DNA of 64,000 nt. Origin: Tetracentron sinense. Taxonomy: Eukaryota; Streptophyta; Magnoliopsida; Trochodendrales; Trochodendraceae. Shown here piece by piece: positions 1 to 11,819 of this stretch. Each line of letters begins with the position of its first letter. Position 1 is the stretch's first letter. The position numbers were made by a program, and so were the translations under genes. A model generated the notes under the pieces. It was not told the origin of the DNA and searched no databases. It saw only the letters and a program-made list of their open reading frames with translations. Location of the stretch: positions 20,722,826 to 20,786,825 of the forward strand of contig CM026559.1 in the NCBI GenBank assembly GCA_015143295.1, in the 5' to 3' direction.

Positions 1-1956
1 ATGAAAGAGTTTTTCCCTTTCTTCTGGGTTTTTCCCGTATTCCTCCGTGTATCTTTGTGTCTCTTCGTGTGTGTTTCTTTTAAGAAACACCTTTTATAGG
101 TTTGAGAGAGTCCTTTTCTGGACTCCCTCTTTGACTCCCTTATTTTAGGAAAGTCAAAAAGGGCTCTCCTCTTAGAGGATGCCAGCTTGCGGGTCTCTTT
201 TATCTGGAAGACTCCTTAAGCTCAAGAGAATCCTGTTCTTTTGAAAACTCTTGTACCAGGTTTCCCCTTTTGGGGGGAATCCTAGTACTTTTCGAAAATG
301 AGGATGTTTAACCACATCCTCTCTTAGGATATAGGATATAGTCCTAATCCTATTAGAATTATGGGGTGCCATATGGCATCCCATGAGAATTTAAAGGAGG
401 GGATCCTTATCTTGGGATCCCCCCACAGCTTGACAGAGATTCTCTTTATCAAGGATTCTCTGCCCTATGACAGTCAGATACTGACTGTTAGCCAAGGACA
501 TACTGACCTAGGTCAGTCCACGGATTTAAAGGGTGAGACCATAGGTCTCGCCCATGGACCACGGGGTGAGACCATAGGTCTCACCCATAAACCAGAGGTC
601 TTGCCCGTGGTCTGGGATAGATCCAGGACATGATACTTGATCCATGAGGATTTATCCTCAAGGCTTGGACACGTGTCAGCATCTCGGAGGTTGACACTAA
701 ATATGACCTGTGGGGGTTTTATCCTCACGGATGGGATAGGTGTCAACCTATCAGAGGCTGACACCAAATATGATCCGTGGGGGTTTCATCCTCACGGATG
801 GGATAGGTGTCAACCTCTCGGAGGCTGACACCAAATATGATCCGTGGGGGTTTTATCCTCACGGATGGGACATGTGTCAACCTCTCAGAGGTTGGGACCA
901 AGGATGGATCCGTGAATTTTTGTCCTCACAGATTGAACACGTGGCAGTCTCTTGGAGGCTAACACTCAAAGTTGGATCCGTGAGGTTTTGGTCCTCACAG
1001 ATTGAACACGTGTCAACCTCATGGAGGCTAACACTCAAAGTTGGATCTGTGAGGTTTTGGTCCTCACAGATTGAACACGTGTCAACCTCATGGAGGCTAA
1101 CACTCAAAGTTGGATCTGTGAGGTTTTGATCTTCACGGCTAGGACACGTGTCAGTCTCTTTGAGACTAACACTAAAGAGTCATCTGTGAGGTTTTTGTCC
1201 TCACGGATTAGACACATGTCAATCTCTCGGAGACTAACACTTAGGGGTCAGATCCGTGAGATTTGTTTTCATGGATCAGACACGTGTCAGCCTCTTGGAG
1301 GCTAGCACTAAATATGGATCTGTGAGGTTTTGGCCTTACAGAATAGATACGTGTCAGTCTCTCGGAGGTTGACACTCAAGATGGATCCGTGAGGTTTTGA
1401 CCTCACAGAATTGACATGTGTCAGCCTCTCAGAGGTTGACACTCAAAGTGTGGATCCGTGAGGTTTTGGTCCTCACGAAAACGAAACATGTCAGCTTCTT
1501 GGAGGCTGACACCAAAAGAAGGATCCGTGAGGTTTATTCTTATGGTCCTAGCACGTGTCAGCCTCTCGGAGGCTGATAGCCAAATGTTATCCGTGGGATT
1601 TTGATCTCACAGATTGGATACGTGTCAAATTCTCGGAGGCTGACATTCAAGACTCATCCGTGAGGTTTCTGATCTTCATGGACTTGGTATGTACCAATCT
1701 CTCGGAGACTTACCTCCGAGGATTTTATCTGTGAGGTTTTGCCCCCCTTGGATTTGATAAGTATCAGCCCCATGGGGGTTGATACTAAGTCTTGATCCAT
1801 GAGGTTTTGGTCCCCATAGATTGAACTTGTATGAGCCCCATTAGGGCTAACACTGAGAGGTTTTATCTTCTTAGAGCAGAGGTAGAGATCAGGTGTAGGC
1901 GACTGTATTGAACTTGGGGCGTCCAACTCATTAGGGTGTTGCAATTTTGCTGCCTA
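1..1956 (-). mobile_element. Probable LTR (U3/R part), cut by window edge
   Basis: Read on the minus strand, this block would begin with TGTAGGCAGC at 1956, run through a long tandem-repeat region, reach a TATA-like box (CCTATAAAAG, 91-100), and continue into purine-rich leader-like sequence that leaves the window at position 1. That order (TG start, long U3, repeats acting as enhancer-like units, TATA, leader) fits the 5' part of a retrotransposon LTR. No second LTR, primer site or target duplication is visible, so the boundary at 1956 is inferred. It could also be a host promoter or an unclassified repeat. Confidence 0.35.
640..1850. repeat. Tandem array of about 70-bp hairpin units with G-boxes
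   Basis: About 17 diverged copies of a unit near 70 bp lie head to tail. Each unit carries two inverted repeats: one of the form CAGCCTC-TCG-GAGGCTG and one pairing ATCCGTGAGG with CCTCACGGAT. Between them most units contain CACGTG or a one-base variant, usually as ACACGTGTCA, which is the G-box/ABRE core. Short ORFs across the array are by-products of the repeat and are not genes. Confidence 0.85.
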
Positions 1957-4900
1957 CACATACTTCATAATTTCACACATTATAATATCATTGGATCAGT
2001 GCTTTTAATCTTTGATGATATTTCTCATCATTTAGTCAAATTTTATTGACCCCTCAATCTATAAAATTAGGAAATATGCTACTTCATATTTTTGATGAGC
2101 ATTAGCTGCCTTATAATACACATGCAATCTTCCATGCTAGGATAATATTACACATGCACCACAAGGTGGATAGTTTTTATCTATCACTGAACATCTCATG
2201 CATAACTCATGTAAATTAGTGATTCCCAATTTTCTTGTGACCTCCAAGGATAACATGATTGTCACCTGTCAGCCGTCATGGTCCTTGGTTAAGTGAAACC
2301 CATTATTCTCGGTTGTCATATGATCAAGTAGGAATATGCCCCCATGCTAGTTGATACTCTCTGTCAAGCCACACACATTCCTATCTACTATAGAAATAAA
2401 GCACTAGGAGTTTAATTTAAATTGAATTATGTCTGATTCCTACCAGAGAGACAAGACTCGGGCTAATTAATTTCTAGTCTTATTGATAATGGAAGGTCAT
2501 ACGGCAACATTATCCCGTAGGATAAATTAGTCAATTTAATTCACTTAATATTTTTCTTGAGGGAAACATAATATTATGAACAATTATACATCTCATGCAT
2601 ATATCAATAACATTCACAATATATATATATATTGTATCACATGTATAAAAAAATATACAAAATCATCATATGATAATAAATCAAATTTCATTTAATTAGA
2701 TCAAACTAATTCCAATGAACTCCCATTAGCCCCAGAAATCTTAATGGATCTAATCCAAGGGTACAAAGGTCATTTTCAACATCAGTAGGCTTTAGATGGT
2801 TCATTCATCCATATGATGGACCATTGGTCATACCAAGCATCATGGGCCCAAAATAACAATTATAATATATCCATGTGCATAAGCTCATAAGTCAAAATGG
2901 ACTATATTACCCTTTAATTCTCTACGAATTAATTTCAGAACATTAGGATTCACCAACTCTAAGTCTAAAATAAATTATGGGAGTCTTTAAACAACTCTCT
3001 AAGACCTCTACTAGGGTCTATAAGTGTCACTCAAGCACTTCCCATAATTGGGCAAGCACTTCCCAATTAAGGCACAATTATCTCATAATCATATAAGTAA
3101 CATATTCCACATAAAAATTTCAACACGGACTACATGCATCACGTCCAAAAGGGCTATAATAATGTGTTTTATTTAAAAATAAACTTTTTATGTTTCAACA
3201 AAACACATATTGTGGGGTTTGATCCAATTATCCAAAATTTGCACAAAAACGATAATCATATTATCACAAGGGTTATGGACTTTTCTAAGCAACTAAAAGC
3301 TATAACAAATCATCACATGAAATATATAATATAGCGGCACAATGGGTCCAAATGTTCATGCTATCTTAAAAATCCTACAACTAATCTTATAGAACATCTT
3401 CCAAGATTTATTCTCCATGTGATCACCATCATCTTCTATCTTGAATTCAATTTCTTCATAGAAAAATCAGCAACTCCTAATACTAAGATTACATCATATT
3501 CAAAATAAGAAACCTTGAGAAACCACCCAAAATAGGATGCTCAAGGGGATTACAACCCATAAGAAGAAAGAGAAGAGAATAAAAAGAGAGAAGAATGCAT
3601 GATCATGGAACCCATCCACCATTCAACAAGAATATATATAACAATTCATCAACTATGAATAATAATATGACATGAAAAATTACTTAGAAAGTCCATAACT
3701 TCAACAAGGGTTTTGCTAGCCTTAGGGAAACTATTTCCCATATGGTTAAGACCTCTATTAACATTTAATAGAAAAACCCTAGAGCAAAGAAAGCAAGCAT
3801 GTTAATAATGAGATCTTAGGGCTTTTAGATCATCATTAAAAGAAAACTTTTCCTTTAATGCTTAGGAAATCTTTGAGAGAAACAATTTCTCTAAGATTTA
3901 ATCTAACCCTAAAATTCATCCTCACATTCCTCAATTGATAAACAAATAGAAAACACTATATTAAATTCGGCTAGTCTAGGGTCTAATCAATTCCATATTA
4001 TTTTGATCTAATAACTATTAAAAGACCAAAATAAAAATCAGTAAATTACTAATTTTTAATATCACTTTATATTGATTCCAAAAATAAATTCAAAATCAAT
4101 AATAGGTGAATTCAAAATTTTCCATAAGAGTCAACTGCTTTAGGGATTATTTGATTTAACAATTAAATAAAATAATACCCTAAACAATAGTATTAAATGT
4201 CCACAAAATAATTGATCTCTATCAATTAAAATTCACTTGAGATAAAACCCTGTATCTCAACCAATGACATTTATGTAATTACTTGATTAACTATTAATCA
4301 AATAAAAACTTATAAATACTATGTAGCCGGTAATTCTGAACACATGTAATTGATCCAAATCAACCACAATAATTATGGTATAATTCTTATAAAATTTTTA
4401 GGGGACCATAAAGGATATCATAATTAACATTTAATTAAATGATAGCCCGTGGACTGGAAGCAGATAATTAAACAATTTAATTAAATCTCAACCTGTGCTC
4501 TCGAATCAAATAATTAAACTATTTAATTAATTGATAGCCCATTAAACGATTTAATAGCAACTCATGCTCTCAAATCAAATAATGGAATTTAGAAAAAATT
4601 TGAAAGCCTCTTGGAAAATTAATTTAGAAAACTTCTTTTCCCGCTTTAGATTTTCGACTCATGTTTTGACCCTCAAAACGATTGATTCTAGAAAAACTTT
4701 CTTCACGAAAGTTGTAGATCTTTTCGACGGATTCGAAACAATTTACTGATGGACCTAAATCGGACTTACGGTCACAAAGTTATGGCCGAAATACCGAAAC
4801 TGTATCGATTCTTCTAATCAAATACAAATTTGAAAATCCATGAATCAATTTAAATCGAAATAAGCTTTAATCTCCAAGAATGCTTAAGCAAGGTTGTCAA

Positions 4901-5312
4901 ACACCATGAATTTATTAATTAACAATTAATTAATAAAATCCCATTAATATATGCTAGCTGAAATATCAATAGGTATCTAAGTGGTCTAAATCGAAGGGAA
5001 AACTTGCCCTGGGCTCTCAAAAGGATCTCTAAATCCTTAAGGGTTATAACCAAATTTAGATATCTCTAAATACCTATCCCTATTAAATTTCGAGAGGTTT
5101 TGGAATCATCTAAAACTGAAATTAGTATTACACTAATTTCTAAGGGCTTGATTACTCCCTCAAAAACTAGAGGGGGATCCCTCAACCCTATTAATGATTA
5201 TCCAATAATCAAGAATCTAGAAGATTGATTCATTAGGGTAACCAAAATTCATAGGGGAGGCAATCTTGATATAATTAAAATTTGATTATACAAAAATCAA
5301 AGAGAAACATAG
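1957..5312. other. Non-coding interior of an LTR element (LARD-like)
   Basis: This AT-rich stretch has no credible ORF. It ends at a primer-binding site and LTR on its right, so it is best read as the interior of a minus-strand LTR element that carries no detectable gag or pol. A short passage near 4640-4800 (cysteine-free, purine-poor, no frame) resembles leader or LTR filler. The left boundary and second LTR were not found. An (AT)n tract lies near 2618-2635. Confidence 0.4.
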
Positions 5313-5329
5313 CCAAGACTCTAATACCA
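5313..5329 (-). promoter_or_regulatory. Primer-binding site (initiator tRNA-Met type)
   Basis: On the minus strand the bases read TGGTATTAGAGTCTTGG, close to the TGGTATCAGAGC consensus complementary to the 3' end of plant initiator tRNA-Met. It abuts the LTR end at 5331, which fixes the element on the minus strand with its 5' LTR on the right. Confidence 0.7.
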
Positions 5330-5330
5330 C

Positions 5331-8043
5331 TGAAAGTATGTCTCTTTTTAATTTTAGAAAAACAGTTCTTGGGGGGCATACATCGAATCCCAAGATCTAA
5401 TTAAGATTCTAATTGATTTTATTCAATGAAGGTTGGAATAACAATCACCTTTGCGACTTTGAAATTGTTAAGTCAAATCCACGTTAGAATAATACTCGTA
5501 AAACTTCACAAGTGTCAAGTCTCCTTCGCGATCCACATGAACCTTCTTTTTCCATTAAAGCTTTCTCTAATGGAAGCTAATGGCCCTTCCAAATTCCAGC
5601 TCTAGGATCTTGAAATAAAGATCCAATCTTTATTATCAAGAACTCTTTCTTGATTAACAAGATCCTTGATATTCTTCTTCCTTATTTTCAGACTAGAAAA
5701 CTAATAGAAGAAGAAAAGGGGGAGAGTTGACCGTATACCTTTGAGGGGGGAGAGAGGGGTGTGAGGTATTGAGGGAGGGAGGGAGGAGAGGAATAAAGTC
5801 TGGAAATTTATTATGTCCCAAAGCCTTGGACGTCCACCCTTTATATGGGGAATCTTGGGTTGCTTGCAATTCAAGACTCCTAATCCTTATCCAATAAGGA
5901 TTCCTCAATTCTTTCTATTCTTGATTTCTGCTAATTAATTAGGATTAATCATTAATAGAAACTAACCTTATCCATTAGTGTTCAACTAATCTTATCCTTA
6001 TCCTAATCCAATTAGGATTCCTTGATTAACAAGAAACTAATAGAATCCCTAACAAATAGAGAATCTTTAATTAGTAACTAACTAACTAACTAACAAACCT
6101 TATCCAATAAAGAGCTTAGTTAATTAGAAACTAATTAATAATAGATCTCTCCTTAAAGTGGGCGTCCCAACCTAGTTAGGCCCCACTCCACACGCCCCTT
6201 AGGGTTTCACAAACCCTTAGGTCAATTTTTTATTCTTTTAAAAAAATCTCCAATGGGTCCTACCCATTTGGTTTTTCACATCCAATGTGATTCCACCTTT
6301 TAGAGCTTCACTATACCATATAGTGATTACTTAGAGAAATTAATTAATTTAATTAATAATTAAATTAAATACTTTAAGAAGGTCCTTGTGTGTGGGATCT
6401 AAAGGGATCTCCTATTTTCGGTTGTGGGACCAAATACTTCACCTTTTTGGTTGAAGCATTGTTACTAGGAAACACTTTCCCAAAACTCCATTAGGATTAT
6501 AGAATGCTATCTAAGTCTCTTGATTTCCACCAATCACAACAATGTCCATTAACACAATGTGACTAACCTCCAGAAATTAGAGAATTTCTTGTAAGTACCA
6601 TCTCACAATATATTTACAAATAAATCCTTCCACATTCCGATATCACTTGTAAGCTTCCGGGATTGGAACAATTCCACTATCTAGTCCCTAGCTTATGAAT
6701 AGAACCCTTTCTCATGATTACTTTTTCATTGAACTGAACCTCCAAAACACTGTTGAAGAATTAGAAAAGAACTGACATATATATATACATATATATTTAT
6801 ATATACTTTTCCATATTGAAAATATTTACTTTGACAAATACCATTTTACCGAAAAGCACCAGTACAAGATTTAAAAATTCAGTTCAACAAGTATCACCTT
6901 GATATCATTATCTCTAACTAGCGGGTGGCACGTGCGATGCACGTGAGAGTTCACTCTCCCGTGATTCCATTATTTAAATAGATAAGGGGTAATTTAGGAA
7001 TTACAGTAAAACATTAACACATTAAAGTGAAATATTGAATCAAAATTTTGTTTTACATAAGGATAGTTTAAGAATTTCGAACGCCTGAAAAAAAAAACAA
7101 TGATTTTTCGAGGTTGAAAAACAATTTTGAATACCGATGAGAGGAGAATCCAAGATCTGAAACCGCGAATTTGGTTTTCTGACGTTGAAAAGTAGGTTTG
7201 AAATCGCAGAGAGAGAGAGAGATTGGGTGCTTGTTAGATAAGGGGAGATATTTCAATTGAGGAATCGTGCTCTATCCGAGTGCTATATAAAAGGAATACA
7301 GTTAGTAAGTTATGTGTTATCTTTAAGAGTTTCAAAATTTTAAAACTCAATCAACGCCTCAGCCCTCCAATTCTCACTTTAAGAGATTTAAAAAATAAAA
7401 ATTCAATCAACGCCTCAACCCTCCAATTCTCATTATAGTAGTAGAGATTAAGGAGTTGTGGATTCCTTATTGAGTGTTTATACACTTCTCTAAACATTGT
7501 GTACATGACCCATGTACCCAGAGTTAGTCCTGTGTATTGGACATTGCCGATTGGCACATGAAAATCATATAGACAGATGTTTGAGAAGATGTTAACCTCT
7601 CAGGTCTAAGGACAATTTGTCAAATGGATAACCCTAATACAATCTGACAGTGTATTCCATAGGGTATCCACTAGTGACCCCATTCAGTATTATGTACTTG
7701 CCATATATACTCACATGTTAGTCAAGAGTCACTACTCTTTGTGAATGGGATTCATCATACTATCTCATAGAACTACACATGTGCAAGCCATGATGAAGTA
7801 CGACGCCCAACCAGTACTCTAGAGGCTTCGAACAATATTAGGTTTACAAGGAATCGAAAAATCATATCTCCTCGCAACCTTTGCATGACTTTCTTACAAT
7901 GTTACCTATGGAACTTTTAGTCATCATCAAATGAGACGGTAATTAATATAAATACCCTTTATAGTTGGTTGTGTAAATATGATGCTTGTCTAATCAACAT
8001 AAAAAAATCTCTTATTGGCTTTCGAGGGCATATATGTCCAACA
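5331..8043 (-). mobile_element. 5' LTR of a minus-strand LTR retrotransposon, Copia-like
   Basis: Read on the minus strand, the LTR starts TGTTGGACATATATGCCC at 8043 and ends TTTCA at 5331, next to the primer site. The start resembles that of Angela/Tork-type Copia LTRs, which is family knowledge and not proof. A TATA-like box (CATATAAAG) lies at about 5840-5847. A 530-bp Helitron (6918-7447) sits inside, so the LTR itself is about 2.2 kb. The partner LTR was not found in the window, so the element is incomplete here. It looks old. Confidence 0.6.
6918..7447 (-). mobile_element. Non-autonomous Helitron, 530 bp
   Basis: Minus strand, 5' end TCTCTACTACTATAATG at 7447, preceded by host A. The 3' end is CTAG at 6918, followed by host T, with a 7-bp-stem hairpin (CACGTGC-GAT-GCACGTG, 6929-6945) about 8 bases before it. 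This is the standard Helitron plan: A|TC...hairpin...CTAG|T with no target duplication. It encodes no Rep/helicase. A second 5'-like end, TCTCTTAAAGTGAG, starts at 7386, so the first 60 bases appear duplicated. Confidence 0.85.
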
Positions 8044-8859
8044 AACACTTTATCATTCGGTGCTTGTTAAAAAATTCTGGACAAAAAGTACCTTGACATT
8101 TCAATCCAACTCCTATCCATGACGGATGAGATTAGATTTCTAAGTCCTTCTTTGTTAACTATTATGAGAAATAGCAAAAGTTCGAGATCATCATTCAATT
8201 ACAATATATGTATACATGCATGCTTCCTATCGTCATTAACTCCGCTTCTAGTCAATAGTTCAGGTGATTGTTCCATTTCAAGGAAATTTCAGCAACATTT
8301 CCCTATGGTTCTCTAAGTACACGACTTAGATTAGGGGCAAACATGCTACATTGCCTAAATATGTACCCAGAGAACAAGAGAAATGACTTGACAAATTTTT
8401 TCTCAATCTGGACAAACCATGAGCAACTGACTATACCGGCGATTATGCTTTCCTAAACTGTCAAACTAAACAATTCAATAATCATATACAGAAAAATACA
8501 CTTTATCACAAACAAGACCGAAAAGTTGTTAACCTGTATTTAGCCCTACAAGAGAACTAAACGTTATAGCTTACAACTAATCCGTCCAAAGAGGTGATAC
8601 AAGAAATGTATTTGTCACACAATAATTCTTGAACAGGAGATCTAAGGTTCAATGCATGCATGTGTATGAACTTAAAAACACAACGAATAATGAAAGAAAC
8701 ATGGGATTTGACATATGTAGAACTTTTAATTAAATTGAACCCAATAAGTTCAATATATGTAGAACTTCTAATTGAACTTAAAAACACAGTGAATAATAAG
8801 TTCGATATATGTAGAACTTCTAATTAAATTGAACCTAATAAATCTGAGATACTATCATC
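8044..8859. other. Gene-poor spacer with short direct repeats
   Basis: No gene is supported. Around 8705-8840 a motif near ATATGTAGAACTTCTAATTAAATTGAACC occurs three times (near 8710, 8753 and 8805) in slightly different lengths, a small decayed tandem repeat. The rest shows nothing recognisable. Confidence 0.5.
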
Positions 8860-9722
8860 ATGTAAGAGGGTCATAAACCCTCTCCCCTCTTGTCCCTTGC
8901 CTCTTGTTCAAAAGTATTAATGTTCAAGGCGTTCGAACCACCATGTGGGAATGCCCAGTTTAGTAAGTTTCCTTTCTCTCCTTTTGATTTGCCTATATAT
9001 TACTGTTTCCTAATCCGAATTAGTGCTTTTGAGATTGAGAAGAGAGGCTCCCAAAGTTTTTCTAGGGTTTTCCCATTGTGGATGATTTATATCATTGAGC
9101 TATCTTTCATGTTCTAAACTAGAGTGCAAGTTTCTATCGAAATATCTTTCGACTTGCTTTGTTTGATTCTCACTATTCATGAGATCACTCTATGTCCATG
9201 TTTAAACTGAATTAAACCCCTCAAACTCCTTGTGATTATAAACCTAGTTGACATGTGCCAAAGCCTTTACAAAAAGAAGATTGGTTCCTGTAGCGGATTG
9301 CGGTTATTGTGGTCGGAGAAATCCGGAGCTGCCTAGGTTGAGATTGATCAAGAGATTGTCATTGCTGAGTTCTGAGAGGAGCACAATCTGCGGTTGGTAG
9401 ATCATGTTAGCTTGCGAGTGTGTGGTTGCTTATTAAGGCATTGAGGACAGGTTGCCGAGGATCGTTGTGTCGAGTCCGGTTGGGTACAGTCCAAGTCTAT
9501 AAGTATTTGTTGCTTTTGCTCTTAGTTAAATCTCTTTCATCTAGATGAGGTCCCGTGATTTTTCCCGAGAGGATTTTCCATGTAAAAATCTTGGTGTTTT
9601 GGTTTGTGCGCTTGGGTGTTTGTTTACCGTTTCCGCAACTTAATTGTTAAAATTAAATTGGTAGATTGAGCTTAGGAAAACCTATCCCCCCCCCCCCCCC
9701 CCTCTAGGTCTTGATTGATACA
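8860..9722 (+). mobile_element. Possible decayed LTR remnant
   Basis: The right part reads like the 3' end of a Copia-type LTR: a GTAAAAATCTTGGTG stretch, then a CCTATC-poly(C)-TCTAGG tract (9681-9708), then a CA end near 9722. Similar C-tract ends occur in SIRE-type LTRs, including the one in this window (reverse strand near 31040). No target duplication or primer site was found, and the left end is a guess. Confidence 0.25.
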
Positions 9723-9736
9723 TAAAAGGGTAATTT

Positions 9737-10008
9737 CACTCTCTATCCTCCTCTTCGATTCCACAAGCCATTGTCAACTCCACCAATTCACCTTTCTCAT
9801 ACCCCTCTCATACATTTCTAGGAAACCAACCAATCTAGGTTGTTTGATGGATTACCTTTAATGGCGTTCTTCCTCCTCCTGACTATCTCATATAACAACA
9901 TCCCAAAGCTGTAAACATCACATTTATGTGTTATTTGATAGTTATGTAACAACAACTCTAAGGCGGTGTAATAGGGAGTCCTCTATCCTGTGAAGGTCAC
10001 ATGAGTCC
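9737..10008 (-). pseudogene. Relic of an LRK10-type receptor kinase
   Basis: This segment aligns along its length with 24284-24552, the C-terminal half of the kinase exon. Reading the minus strand gives recognisable pieces: VTFTG, ITHKCDVYSFGMLLYEIV, RRRKNAI, LDWFPRNV and YEKGELVELTMACGIEE. These match residues about 229-314 of the main copy (activation segment end through subdomain X). In-frame stops interrupt it, for example after VTFTG and after WFPRNV. The N-lobe, catalytic loop and C-terminal tail are absent. It is a truncated paralogue in the same orientation as the main copy, implying an old tandem or local duplication now separated by about 14 kb of inserted transposons. Confidence 0.9.
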
Positions 10009-10709
10009 CCTTTATCGAAGACCATTAGAGGCTTCTATCTCCAAACCCATCAAGGCGACTTCTCAGGCCAATAGAAGCCTTGTTTTCAAGTCCATATAGA
10101 CTAATATTCAGGCTCATAGAGGTCCAATTCAAGTTGAGTCAAGTTGGATTCAACTCATCAAGCCCATAGAGCCTCACCCATAGAGGCTCCACATCTTTGG
10201 CTCATAGAGGCTGATATCCTTAGCCCAAGAAGCCATTTATCTTTAACCTAGCAATGCTTATTTGCTCTTTATCTCAATTTTAGTACCATCTCCACGGCAT
10301 CGAAGCAACCAACAAACCAACAATATACCTGCAAATTTTCATCTATGGTGACAAACGAGGCTAGCTCTATTTTTTTATATATCAAAGTCATGAAGTTCTT
10401 TTGACTCTCATTTGTTTGAGGATGAGTATTAGATAATAAAATATAATACTATAACAAGGTGTATTGAGATACAGTGTATCTCATCACAAGGTATATTTGA
10501 ATTTGAATCGGAATTGATTAGATTAGATTAAATTAGATTAGATTTGATTGAGGTTTGCCTTTCTTTAGTTGTTCTTATCTTTATATAAATATTGTAGGTC
10601 AGTAATGTAAGGATCATGCAAGTTATTTAACCAATCGGTTCTCTATTAGTACCCTTTGGTCTTAGTGGCAGTGTGTGTATCCCCCCCGCTAGGGTAGACT
10701 CAGATCAAT
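10009..10709. other. Spacer with scattered CATAGAGGCT repeats
   Basis: From about 10020 to 10235 a short motif near CCCATAGAGGCT recurs seven or so times at irregular spacing, as an eroded minisatellite. A run of GATTAGATTA-type repeats lies near 10515-10545. No gene, RNA or clear element end is visible before the LTR at 10710. Confidence 0.5.
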
Positions 10710-11452
10710 TGTCACACCCCTTCTAGTAGACCCCACCGGATGAAGTGGACCCCACAAGGCGAGGCTCTTCTAGGAACCTACCTAGTGGGTAATGTAACTT
10801 GATTATGAACCTGTTAAAGCACATGCATTTAAATCAATTTCTTAAACATGATACATTAATGTAATATCCAAAAGCCCAAAACCTGCGGGCTAAACTACAA
10901 CCATACATAGGCTTAGATGAATACATCTCAAAATGAACAAGTGTATGGACATCCGCATACATACTAGTCCAAAATGCAAGAGTCACTGATGGTACTAGGT
11001 CTAGAAAAAAATGAGACCTAGATTGAAGGTGAGGAAATGATGACTCCGCGGCACGATCTCGACTAACTCGGTGAATGATTACTCCCTGCTAAAAACTACT
11101 ACTAATCTGAAATGGGAAAAAATAATAGAGTGAGACAGGGCTCAGTGAATAAATATCAACTATAGATGCATTGTAAACATGTTCTAATTCACCAAATAAG
11201 AACATTTAACCATAATATCTTTCTTCTTATTTAGAAAAATTTCGGCAGAGCCTCCTCTAAAAATAGAGGATTTCAAAATTTTATACGTCACCTGTAAGAC
11301 CTGTTCATAAGAAAATTCATTGAAACATAACATAATATAATTCTCACACTTTCCTAATTTCTCATGTATACTACTCTATAACCATTGATATTTTCCCCAA
11401 TACTACACACTGAGTCTAAAGTTTCTACAAAAATTTCTAAGTAAAATTCAAT

Positions 11453-11719
11453 TATCATATTTCATACATATCCATACTACTTGCTTACCTGCCTGCTTGG
11501 AATTCTCTTAATCATATCTCATACATATGCATATTACTTACTTACTTGCTTGCTTAGAACTACCTTATCATATTTTATACACATTCATACTACTTGCTTA
11601 TCTGCGTGCTTAAAATTCTCTTATCATATTTCATACATATTCATACTACCCGCGTACTTGACTGCTTGAAATTCTCTTATCATATTTCATACATTCATAC
11701 TACTTGCTTGTCTGCTTGT
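11453..11719. repeat. Tandem repeat, about 60-bp unit, five copies
   Basis: Five head-to-tail copies of a unit near TCTTATCATATTTCATACAT followed by TCATACTACTTGCTTACCTG. The copies differ by substitutions and small indels. It lies inside the solo LTR, directly before a second, different tandem array. Confidence 0.85.
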
Positions 11720-11797
11720 TTGGGCACTTACCTTATGGGTAGCCTTGCTCCTAATACTTGATTCTCCTTCCCGGGCGCTTACCCCATGGGCAGCCCT
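11720..11797. repeat. Left part of a tandem array split by the CACTA element
   Basis: Two units built around GGGCACTTACCTTATGGGTAGCC. The array resumes at 22024 on the far side of the CACTA element. The element's 3-bp target, CCT (11795-11797), lies inside the AGCCCT part of a unit. Confidence 0.85.
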
Positions 11798-11819
11798 CAC
11801 TACAAAATTTAAGACATTT

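Noticed and set aside
877-1129. Short repetitive ORFs on both strands (ESVSLHEVDTCSI-like)
   Set aside because: They come from translation of the tandem array in several frames and have no start context or homology.
640-1850. Regular repeats with spacer-like gaps, as in a CRISPR array
   Set aside because: The units diverge from one another, the gaps are repeats as well, there is no cas gene, and the DNA is plant nuclear.
9687-9702. Long poly(C) run as a structural element
   Set aside because: It fits the C-rich tract often seen near Copia LTR ends, and its exact length is prone to sequencing error.
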